Origin: Pestalotiopsis fici W106-1
Taxonomy: Eukaryota > Ascomycota > Sordariomycetes > Amphisphaeriales > Sporocadaceae
DNA length: 64,000 nt
Assembly (NCBI RefSeq): GCF_000516985.1
Contig: NW_006917098.1
Location: 1,674,001-1,738,000 of the forward strand
Direction of reading: 5' to 3'
In this document: piece after piece, positions 48,948 to 58,204 of the stretch
How the letters are laid out: each line of letters starts with the position of its first letter
How positions within the stretch are numbered: the stretch's first letter is position 1
Translations under genes and position numbers: made by a program
Notes under the pieces: model-generated
Databases searched by the model: none
Told to the model about the DNA's origin: nothing
The model's input: only the letters and a program-made list of their open reading frames with translations

Positions 48948-50678
48948 ATGACGGCAGGATCAGATCAGCTCGTGATTGACGAGGCCAAGCCGCCCAAGTC
49001 GGAGCGTCATCCAGGTAAACAATCTACAGGACTGGTGTATGCTCTTATACTAAAATGTGGAAAAATAGTGAAATGGAATCGCTCCACGTTTTATAACATG
49101 ACCATATTGGGTCTGTGTAACCTCGCCGCGCCAGGTATCTGGGGAGCTATGAACTCTTTGGGTGCCGGAGGAGCAGCCTCAACAGAGCTCATCAATGCCG
49201 CTAATGCATTGACATTTTGTCTGATGGTGGTATCTTGTTACTTTTCGAGTGTTATTGTGCACTATATCGGCATCAAGGGTGCTTTGTTGGTGGGCACGTG
49301 AGTACTCATTATACTCGACATACGCACCACAATATTGCATTGAAAGGAAATGACACTAACTCTCAATACCTTTCAGTATAGGATACGCACCCTACGCCGC
49401 CGGTCTATACACCAACAACCGTTTCGGAAATGAGTGGTTCGTGCTCCTGGGAGCCGCGCTCTGCGGCATCTCGGCCGGTATCTTCTGGATGGCCGAGGCG
49501 GCCATTGCCATTGCCTACCCGGAGCCCTGGAACCGCGGCAAGGCCCTGGGCTACTGGCTGACGTACCGGCTGTGCGGTCAGATCCTCGGCGGCGCCATCA
49601 ACCTGGGCATCAACGCCCACCGCGACGAGGCCGGCTCCGTCAGCTACACCGTCTACCTTGTCTTTATCGCGCTGCAGGCCACGGGCCCCTTTGTCGCCCT
49701 GCTCCTCAATAAGCCCGCCCAGGTCGAGCGCCAGGACGGCAAGAAGGTGTCTCTGGCCATTCTTGAGAACCCCTGGCACGAGGTCAAGGAGACGACCAAG
49801 GACTTTTTCAAGCCAAAGTTTCTTCTCATTGTTCTCTGGATTGGACAGGCTGTCTTTTCCGAGGCAGTCTTCTTCTCCTATCTTGCTCGTGAGTTCTCCA
49901 TCTTTGCCCCGTGGTGCTGATTGGCAATTTGTATATTGACAAGATGGAATAGTGTGGTTCACTGTCAGAGCCCGAGCTCTCGGTTCATTTCTTTCGGGTA
50001 TCAGTGCCATCATTGCCGGAAACCTCCTCGGAGTAAGTATCATTTAAAAAGGTCGCTGAACTTGTCTGATGACTAACATTTGCATGAAAACAGAACTACC
50101 TCGACCACACAAAATTCTCACTCAAGCTTCGCACACGCTCAACCTTTTGGTTCCTCGTTGTCACCCAGGGTGCTTGGTGGTTGTGGATAACGGTCTTGGC
50201 CACGCGGTTCCGCGTCGAGAAGCCCGTTTATGACTGGTCGACGCCCGGGTTCGGCGCCGCCTTTGCCGTCTACATTATGCACACGATTGGATTCCAGATC
50301 AACTACCTCTTCTTGTAAGTTCTTGTCGCGGCGTCCTCATTTCTCGCACAGTCCATTGGTCAGAGAGAACTAACCATGTACTCTAGATACTTTATCGTGA
50401 CTAATCTCGCCAATGGTGAGGCCGAGGTTATTCGATACGCCGCTCTGCTCCGTGGAACAGAGTCTGCCTGGCAAGCCGTGAGCTACGGTCTCACGTCGAT
50501 ACAGCTCTTTGCCCAAGTCGGCGCCATTTACCTCAACTTTGGTTTCTGGGCTCTGGCCATCCTTCCGGCGTGGTTCGTGGTGAGACACTTTGGCCAGTCG
50601 GGCCTGACTGCTCCTGATGAACCGGTTCAGACTACAGAAACTGCAATCAAGGCTGGGTCCAAGGGAGAGAGTGATTAG
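48948..50678 (+). CDS. UNC93-like major facilitator family membrane protein
   Basis: Six exons, 48948-49014, 49069-49297, 49377-49888, 49953-50032, 50094-50314 and 50387-50678, join in phase to 466 residues. About 11-12 hydrophobic helices are spread along the protein. The opening RSTFYNMTILGLCNLAAPGIWGAMNSLG, seen here in two pieces as FYNMTILGLCN and GIWGAMNSLGAGG, is characteristic of fungal UNC93/DUF895 transporters. So are the intracellular YPEPWNRGKALGYW loop and the late RYAALLRGTESAWQAVSYG. Substrate unknown; metazoan UNC93 proteins regulate channels or receptors, and fungal members are plasma- or vacuolar-membrane candidates. The first intron (49015-49068) is 54 bases with no in-frame stop, so an unspliced reading adds 18 residues; removing it restores the family-like stretch HPVKWNRSTFYN, supporting the intron. 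Confidence 0.88.
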
Positions 50679-52300
50679 AGTAAGAACTCTCATCGAGACT
50701 GTTTTGACCTTTAGGAAAATGGTGTAATTTGGAAAGTCAAACTGTTGCATACCAAAACAACTAGCAATTAGTCACTGGGTCATAGCAGACAATCGTAATA
50801 ATTGACAATTTATTATTGTCAGATGTTGTACGATGATTACGATGATCAAACACATACACCAGGATGTGCTGAATCACACTGACCAATGCTACGACGTCCA
50901 AATAAGAAGAGACAACGTAGATCGACACATGACATAATCGACCCCAATATCAGATTGATTTCTCCAGCAGGAAAACACCATCTTGATCACCAGTTATACG
51001 TGAGAAAGAGGCTCTGTAAGATCCATCACCGGGAGCCGAAAATGTTAGTCTGGGACCAACAATGTACACCTTTGTTGGAATTCGTCCGTCCCATGAGTGA
51101 TGCAAAAGCTTACGCTTGGATTTATTTGAAGATGATACAATATGATGAATCCCGTGAAACAGCTCAATGCCCATTATTGTAGGTTTCACGAACAGCCCGA
51201 ACGTACCACTCTTTTCAAATGAGAATGCTGTTGATTTATCGGATCTTATATGGATCGCTGCGAACCTGCGGTAATGACTCGTCCCAGAGTCGCAAAGAAA
51301 AGGAGGCAAATCTTGAGAGCGCAGCCTATCGCGCTTATCACGACCGGCATCCAAACCGACATTGACTACGATGAGGAAGAGCCACCTACGTTAGTTGAAA
51401 AAATGGCTCCGACACCCAAGGCTCAGCGTCATATCTTCATGATCCTAGGACAGTGTAGCCGGAGTTGGGGTCGGACGGCGCCGCCGGTCTCAGCAGGTCC
51501 TCTCCCACATCGTTCTGTGACGAAAACTCAGAGAGCATGAGCTATGGACTAGCATGATTCAAAGCTCTCTTTCTCCTCTCGCAGCCCCAGACCTATTTCC
51601 ATGAAGGGAGTGTTACTCAACCAGTCGCACATGAACCGCTCGCCTCCGTGCCGCCGCCCGACAATCCGGCATTGATGACATCCGTTTATCCTTCATCCTC
51701 ACCTCCGAGCGCCACTTCATCTGAAAGTTCTCCATCCAATTGCAAGCCTCGAGATCCCACGAAACTAGGGAATGTTTGCTAACCTGGCGAATTAAAACCT
51801 GGAGCTATTCTGTATGTCGTGGGGGTTGCCATCAAATATAAGCTTTGCGAGATGCCGAAAGAAGCGCGGACCAATTCTCAGATCTCAAGCATATGTTGCA
51901 TTTCGTTAGTAGTCTTGAGATTGTAAGGGTAATGGAGCTATTCGTGGACAAAGTATATGTGCAACGGTGCATCGACCGCTTTTGGCTAGAGACTACAGAC
52001 ACAGCCCAAGCAACCGGGGCGTGCAATGACGGGTTTCCCACACAACCTCCTTCTGCCAACGGATCGCATGATGTGACTTCGATCATTCAGGAACGCCATA
52101 TTGGAGTTGGAGTCCCGGTCGGTTCAACGTTGCCATGCTTGTTTCATTGGTCGATGCTGACAAACCTTCCACAGCGTTCACAAGTCGCAATCGGAATCAT
52201 GGACAGTCGCGAACGCTGAAGCACAGTCAATGCAAGAAGCCGTTGAGGCGCGTCCAATTATATTTCTCTGCAGCTTGCGGAGTCCTTGGGTTTCAGAATC
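50679..52300. other. Intergenic with possible degenerate coding remnants
   Basis: Two stretches have coding-like composition but no family match: 51250-51540 (96 codons, basic start, acidic middle) and about 51588-51783 in another frame (proline/serine-rich). A third frame, 51845-52219, is hydrophilic. No convincing intron joins them. They may be remnants of an accessory gene next to the cell-death cluster, or chance. Confidence 0.3.
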
Positions 52301-52800
52301 TTAAGCGTCAAAGTCGGCACCTCGATCGAGAAGTAGCTTTACAATATCGTTCCTTTCGAATATAGTAGCAGCTTGTAGAGCGTTATCGTATCTGCCGCCT
52401 TGAGCGTTGATATCGGCACCTCGATCGAGCAATAGTTTTATAGNNNNNNNNNNNNNNNNNNNNNNNNNNNNNNNNNNNNNNNNNNNNNNNNNNNNNNNNN
52501 NNNNNNNNNNNNNNNNNNNNNNNNNNNNNNNNNNNNNNNNNNNCAGTTTTATAACATTTTCGTCACCATAACGTGCAGCAGCTTGTAAGGCGTTGCCGTA
52601 TTCGCCGCCTTGAGCGTTAACGTCGGCACCTCGATCGAGCAACAGTTTTACAACCTCTTCGTGACCCTTATACGCAGCAGCTTGTAGGGCGTTGCCGTAA
52701 TCGCCGCCTTGAGTATTGATGTTGGCACCTTGTTTGAGTACCTCTCGGGCCAGATTCGTGTAACCACAAAGTGATGATATGTAAAGCAGCCCTATATCGC
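52301..52800 (-). repeat. Tandem 99-bp ankyrin-encoding repeats
   Basis: The word GCTTGTA[GA] with its surroundings recurs at 52371, 52581 and 52680. The last two are exactly 99 bases apart, one 33-residue ankyrin unit. The units are visibly similar at the DNA level, and the array is broken by unknown bases. Confidence 0.8.
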
Positions 52801-54600
52801 TTCCATCATCAACAACTCCGTTCCCGTCCGAACGTATAAATTTAATCGAATTCCAGTGCCGGCCAATCCACGTAGTTTGCTCTCCCAGACATAATTCTAT
52901 GAACTGTTTCTGGAACTTTCTGGAGGATGGGAAGACTCTTATGAAGCGTCTCCATAAAACATTCCGCCAAACTTCCGGCTTGACTTCTGATACCGCCCTA
53001 TCAGCGTGATAGAAGATGTAATCCGATGCATATTCTAAGAAAGGATGCTTCTTACACAATTCGTTTCGGTCCTTGCGGTATGTAGACTTGGCAGTAAACG
53101 GCTTCAGATAGGTCCAGCAGCAATCCCATAGTTGCATATGGCTGGCCGAGATCGGCTCCTCACCAAGCGTTGAATCCATAGTCTGTAGTCGTTTATTTCG
53201 GAACAAGAAGTCGTTGACCGACAAGTGGATAAACTGCACAGAAGGCTCATCTACTTGTCTTATCTCGACGAGACCCTTGGAGACACTGTTGAGGTATCGC
53301 GACACATCCTCATTCTCTGAAGGCACTTTTCCAGCAACGACTGTGTACAGTTCTTTGGGCTTAAGCGGCCGCCCACTGAGAAGCACCCACTGGAAAAGCA
53401 GAGTGGTATCTGCTCTCGAGGCAGAATCCTCAGGGGCCAAAAGCATGCGAAACACTCCATCGAGCTCGTCTGGTACCTTGTCTAGGGTCTCTTGCATCGC
53501 TTCCGGTCGGCCATCGTCGTGAGCTTGATTCAGCAGAGCTACGACGATAGTAACCCACATGAAAATGCCATTTGCCTTGTTCTGGACTTGGGCTCGGATA
53601 TTCTTGTCTTTTGTTCGTAGGTTATCACGGATGTAGGTGGCGATGTCTCGCTCGTGCCCGCTTCGCAGCTCGACACTCAGCTCAAGGCTCTTCCTCATAC
53701 TCACGTGGGGGTAGTGGCGGCTCGAGAGGCAGATCCGTAGATCGGCGCCGCCTTGGACGGCAGAATCGCTCAAAGTCTCCAGGAACTTGACGACATCTCT
53801 AACATCCTGCTTGTTGCACTCATCGAGGGCATCGACAAGAAGAACGAGTGGTTGAGACCGCCGCATGACCGTTGTCCGTAGGAACTCTTTCAGTTCTGAT
53901 TGTTTCCATACCCACTCTCCCGCCTTACCAGTCCACATTTTCTCCTGGAAGGAATTCAGAAACACTTTCCACAGCGTCTCATCACGTTTGATGAGCTGGT
54001 ACACAAGCGACCGCATCATGCCCAGTGTAGTTTTCTCCAAAATCTCGCCTCGAGCGTTGAAAAAGTAGGATACGAGGCAATCAGCGCCCCACTCATTCTC
54101 GCAGTAGCTCAGAGTATGCTTCATCAGCGTCGACTTGCCTGCTCCCGGCTTCCCCTTGATCCAGAGCACTCCGTTATTCCCAGGTACATCAAGTCGATTT
54201 TTCCATTTCAGGAACTCTTCGGTCTCGAACAGCCATTCGCAAGTGTCTTTGTAGGCGGGCTCGATGTCGTAGAGTCGGTCTTTGATATGTGGAAACGAAA
54301 GTGACCGGAGGAACTCTATAAATAATTAGTGCTTGTCACTTTTATCGACCGTCGATCATGCTGTTTACCGTCTCTAAGTTTCGTGATGTTGTCGTTTAGT
54401 GAGGCTGTGATGATTAGCGACTCTGATCGAAATTCTTTACTGCGAAGAGCGTTGCCCATACATTGATAGGTATTGTTGTAGATGTTTTGAATGCTCTGCC
54501 CGTTGCTGGGCCCATTATTGTTGTATTGCGACCCGCTTCCTGTCGCGGCGTTCTGGAATCCACCGCTATAATTGCCGATGTTGTTCGAGGGCGGGTTCAT
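52301..54600 (-). CDS. NOD-like receptor: sigma motif - NACHT - ankyrin repeats
   Basis: A STAND-class signalling ATPase. Exons 54369-54600 and 52301-54315 join in phase to about 748 residues, counting 100 unknown bases. Residues about 8-35 carry an asparagine/glycine-rich sigma-type amyloid motif (GGFQNAATGSGSQYNNNG). A linker with FLRSLSFPHIKDRLYDIEPA, typical of fungal NACHT proteins, leads to the Walker A loop GKPGAGKST at about 132-140 and Walker B LVLLVDALDEC. The winged-helix-like region contains QFIHLSVNDFL. The C-terminus is an ankyrin array of 33-residue units with the repeated words LLLDRGAD and NAQGG-YGNALQAAA. In fungi such receptors detect a ligand through the repeats, oligomerise, and template an effector bearing the same motif. 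Matching motifs end the two SesA-like products next door. The ATG at 54600 is the first in frame. The true repeat number is hidden by an assembly gap. Confidence 0.9.
52444..52543. other. Assembly gap (100 N) inside the ankyrin array
   Basis: Exactly 100 N, a conventional placeholder. Repeat phase on both sides predicts a true length of 88 + 99n bases, so the number of ankyrin repeats is unknown. Confidence 0.97.
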
Positions 54601-55491
54601 TGGAGTGTTGGTTTGGGCTGGGAGAAAATCACATTCTGCGGATATATCAAGCCGAGCGAGTCCCGTACTTTTGATCGGAATACTTGACAAGGTGATGTGG
54701 GAGAGGCTTTCAGTTTCTCAAAGGCGCTGATCCCGACGGTACAGGCTGGTTGAGAGAGGAGCTGGGGAAGAAGATGATGCGGCTGGGAAATGGGCGACAT
54801 GCTGCTTCTCGCTGACGCAGAGCCGCCGCGTGAGGAGCACCCTCGCTGTGATTCGTGCAAATTCGTGATCGAGACGAGATCTAATTCGTTTAGCCTGACA
54901 TTGAGAATTTCTCATTGAGCAATCCAATATTCAGCATATTTCTGATTATCGTTTATACAAATGCAATTAAATTCTGGGATGAAGTGTTGTATACATACAC
55001 CGTCTCGGCAGAGGCACTTTTAGCAAATTGAATATCGTGATATGTACCATTTACCTCTATACTAGTACTAGGAGTTAGTTGACGCGCTAGGATGCGGTGT
55101 TGATGGGCTGCTGCACCCCACTAGTAGGTGGGTATCTACATTAGTTTTAGCGGTACTAGGTGTAGGTTTGGGAGCCCCTTCCTTCTTTCACACCATTACA
55201 CTTCACTTTGTGGATGGCTCACAGAGTCCATTTCCAGCTCCCATTACATGTCGACCATTTGGGAAGTTCATACTAAAGTTATACCTTCTTTTCATCCGAA
55301 TACTAAAACTTACATTTCTAGTCAAGGTTGCTTTACTGACCACATTTTCGCGCGTTATAGTGGACCCCTAGCGGTAGTATAGTCCGACCAAGATCAAAGG
55401 GTCCCACATGTTTCAATCAGGTATGCCACTCGCACGGGCAAACAAAATCATCAAGGAAACATAAATAACTGCATTTTAACTATATATCTAG
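54601..55491. other. Intergenic, receptor promoter
   Basis: Upstream region of the NACHT gene and 3' flank of the SesA-like gene. No gene seen. Confidence 0.55.
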
Positions 55492-56171
55492 TCAATTATG
55501 TTCTCGGCTTTTGTTCTCATCGCTCTTGCTTGGAGGAGATGAAGGATTGAACCCTGAGAATGTGCCACCAATAAACTGTTGACCTGAAGCATTGTTGTTG
55601 TTCTGGGGTCCGGTACCAGTGTTGACATTATGGAAGCCCGTTCCATAATTGTTGATACTGGACCCCTCGGTCTCATCTGGTAGCGACGGCGGGATAGCCG
55701 CCACTTTTTGGATAGCCTCGACCAGGGCTTGCACCTGGTTTTCAAGCGCCGACTTCATGTCTTTGTCAAACAAAAGAAGAACTTTGATGTCCTCCATTAT
55801 GCTCTTGAGAAGGGTTTCCACACGGTTGCCTCTGCCAAGTTCGCGTACTGTTCCGCGGTAGACTTCCAGTCGCTGTATGGGTGGGGACGGCACAACCCTG
55901 GAGAAGAGTTGCTCTAAACGGTCGGCTTTGGCCTTGCATTCTCCAACAAGGGGTATCGCGTCCTCGTAGATGCTGTCATCCTTTCCCTTGCTACTTCTTC
56001 TCGTAGCGCTTTGAGTGCATCTGAAGCGATAGGTATGTGTTTGACCACTTCCAAGAATGCAATTGGCAGGTTCTCAAGATTCATCAGATCGTATTCTTCA
56101 GCGGTATTCTCAAGATTCTGAACTGTACGTTTGGCTAGCGAAAGAAACTGAGTGGCTTGCGGACCCGCCAT
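55492..56171 (-). pseudogene. SesA-like protein with C-terminal sigma motif, apparently frameshifted
   Basis: Two overlapping minus-strand frames together encode one SesA-like protein of about 225 residues. The first frame, from the ATG at 56171, gives the N-terminal helices (ENLPIAFLEVVKHIP, ALKALREE). The second gives the continuation (DDSIYEDAIPLVGECKAKAD, LGRGNRVETLLKSI) and the C-terminal motif GTGFHNVNTGTGPQNNNN followed by GQQFIGG, ending at 55492. Both halves align in order with the intact neighbour at 56826-57440. The frame changes within the purine-rich stretch 55976-56004. No GT-AG intron of normal size fits there, because conserved helix sequence runs up to both sides. So this is a one-or-two-base indel, either real (inactivated allele) or a sequencing error. 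The conceptual first frame stops at 55914, which would lose the amyloid motif. If intact, it would be a candidate effector of the adjacent receptor. Confidence 0.75.
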
Positions 56172-56825
56172 CGTTGTTCTATCGATATTACGGTGGTGGT
56201 CGCTCGTCAAAAGTTTGAGGTGGAGTAGTTGCTTCTATCAGTTTGTGGACGCCACTAGCGCGACCGTAGAATCTTATAAAGTGGTGCGAGCGTTGAGCGA
56301 ACCAGTCTTGATTCTGGCCTTAGGATCAAGTCTCGAAAAGTTGCATGGGACTTATGGCCCACCTTGATCCAGCCGATTGCTACTCTAACGAAGCGAGCCG
56401 CACGGGGAAAGACCTGGCGTCGACTCAGCCGCAATTTGTCCTACCCACCGTACATCCACCATTGGGAAAGAGCCAATCACTTCAAGACACATGATCGCCA
56501 ATGACTTCTCGGAGAGCCTTACTCGCCCTGTCCTGTAGCGATCGTTTGCCTCCTGTGTCAATCAATCATCAGCAACAGCTACATGTCTTCTGCGAAACGA
56601 GCGGAACGGTCCATCAACCCAAGAAAGGTAATAGTCGCCCTACAGTACATAATGATATACCCAATCCTCTGCTTGCCCTCTCAACAGACTGCTGACCACA
56701 ACCAAGTCTTTACTTATCGTGGACCATTCATGCCTTGAGGCCATCATTTTCCGAGTTATTTCCATGATAAATCATCGACAAACTACCTCAATCACGCTGA
56801 ACGACTGGAATCATAGCTAGACGAT
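56172..56825. other. Shared divergent promoter of the two SesA-like genes
   Basis: About 650 bases separate the two head-to-head SesA-like genes. No gene seen; co-regulation from this region is plausible but not shown. Confidence 0.55.
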
Positions 56826-57440
56826 ATGTCTGGGGCTGAAATTATCGGGGTGGTCTCTGCTATAATTGCGATTCTTGATGCAGCAGTAAAAGTCTATGAT
56901 ACCGTCTCAGATGCTTCAGGTCTTCCCTTAGCATTTCGTGACGTGGCGCGACGCCTTCCGTTAGTAACAGAAACCATGCAAACTGTAAGGCAACACCTTG
57001 ATAGTTGCAATCCAGATGAGAGCGTCTATAAGGCGGTGGAACCTATAGCGGATAGCTGCAAGGATAAAGCATCACGCCTGGAGAGAATATTTCGCGAGGT
57101 CATCCCACAAGAGAGTGCGTCAAGAATGCAACGGTATAAGCTTGCTTTCCGAACTTTGGGCAAAGGAAGCCTGGTTGAATCTCTGATGAAAGGCATTCTG
57201 GACGATGTGCAACTCTTGGCAGGCAACCATATCATGAAGCTGGGCACCGAAGCGGACCTTCGGAGACTGGCAGAGGCAAGCGACGAAGTGTCAACTCTCC
57301 CACCATCGCTGCCTTCCAACACCTGGCATGGTAGCATAAATAACCACGGCTCTGGTTTTCAAAACATCAACACTGGCAGTGGGAGACAGATCAACAATAA
57401 CGGAGCGGGCCAACAGTTTATCGGTGGTAGCTTCGCCTAA
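56826..57440 (+). CDS. SesA-like candidate cell-death effector with C-terminal sigma motif
   Basis: A single-exon gene of 204 residues. Residues 1-140 are a helical bundle of the SesA type: a hydrophobic N-terminal helix (EIIGVVSAIIAILDAAVKVY), then LPLAFRDVARRLPLV, ESVYKAVEPIADSCKDKA and LGKGSLVESLMKGILDDV. After a short proline-containing linker (STLPPSLPS), residues 169-204 form an asparagine/glycine-rich motif, GSGFQNINTGSGRQINNNG followed by GQQFIGG, with pseudo-repeats of the GxGxQxN type. By analogy with HET-S and related fungal systems, such a motif is natively disordered and adopts an amyloid fold when templated by a cognate receptor. The helical domain would then be activated, possibly at membranes; that last step is inference. 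The intact copy of a divergent pair, and the best candidate partner of the NACHT-ankyrin receptor. Confidence 0.85.
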   Translation: MSGAEIIGVVSAIIAILDAAVKVYDTVSDASGLPLAFRDVARRLPLVTETMQTVRQHLDSCNPDESVYKAVEPIADSCKDKASRLERIFREVIPQESASRMQRYKLAFRTLGKGSLVESLMKGILDDVQLLAGNHIMKLGTEADLRRLAEASDEVSTLPPSLPSNTWHGSINNHGSGFQNINTGSGRQINNNGAGQQFIGGSFA

Positions 57441-58204
57441 TTTCCAAGTTCTGGCCGATGAGCTTGCCAAAGCGATGAGGGGATGTATTGTGCTTCTTAT
57501 CCAGCATTCAACGCAACATCAGCAACTGAAGAACAGCAACGGGGCAGACCTCAGCGGGATCGGGTTTAGTGAGATGCAAATTCTCGGAAGTGATCGTGCT
57601 GCCGGGCAATTAGCAATCCGGAGACTACATAGAGCCTATCAGAGCTCAGTTGGTGCAAGAATATGGGATTAGTTCGTTTGTGCGTCCTCCTCTCACTGTG
57701 AGATAACAAATGGCCCATGTCCCTGATGGTCAGTTAGAGAGGCCGTATTGATCGGCCAGTGCACACGGAGATTTATTTGCACAAGCATAAGAGCATTTTT
57801 AGCCTTGCATCGGTTTTGACGCAGGGCTGAGTATATCTGACCTATAGACAAGACATGGCCAATTTTTAACAATGAGAATACAGCTATAATACTTGATATA
57901 AAGCGTATATCAGCCTTCGTAAGCCGTAAAATGCTAAATGCTTCAGGGCTCAGATCGGGCGGTTTAGTGAAGATATTTACAGCTTCGGAATCTATTCTCT
58001 AGCGACGGGAAGGCAGCATGTACTACTTTTACTCCAACAATGATCACCCCGATATGGTACGCCAAGTGCAACGCGAATTTACTCGAGTAATATGAAAACA
58101 GATTTATGTACATGTATCGAGATGTTCGCCGAGATCCTTAATGATCACCTGTCCTAATATATCTGCCAGCCCAACACCCCTTGGTCATGAATCGGGAGAC
58201 GGAA
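57441..58204. other. Convergent intergenic region
   Basis: A frame continuing past the SesA stop (57379-57672) encodes a hydrophilic 97-codon stretch with no domain and overlaps the SesA gene in another frame; not called. Confidence 0.5.

Noticed and set aside
57379..57672. 97-codon frame overlapping the end of the intact SesA-like gene
   Set aside because: It shares bases with the sigma motif in another frame and has no recognisable domain.
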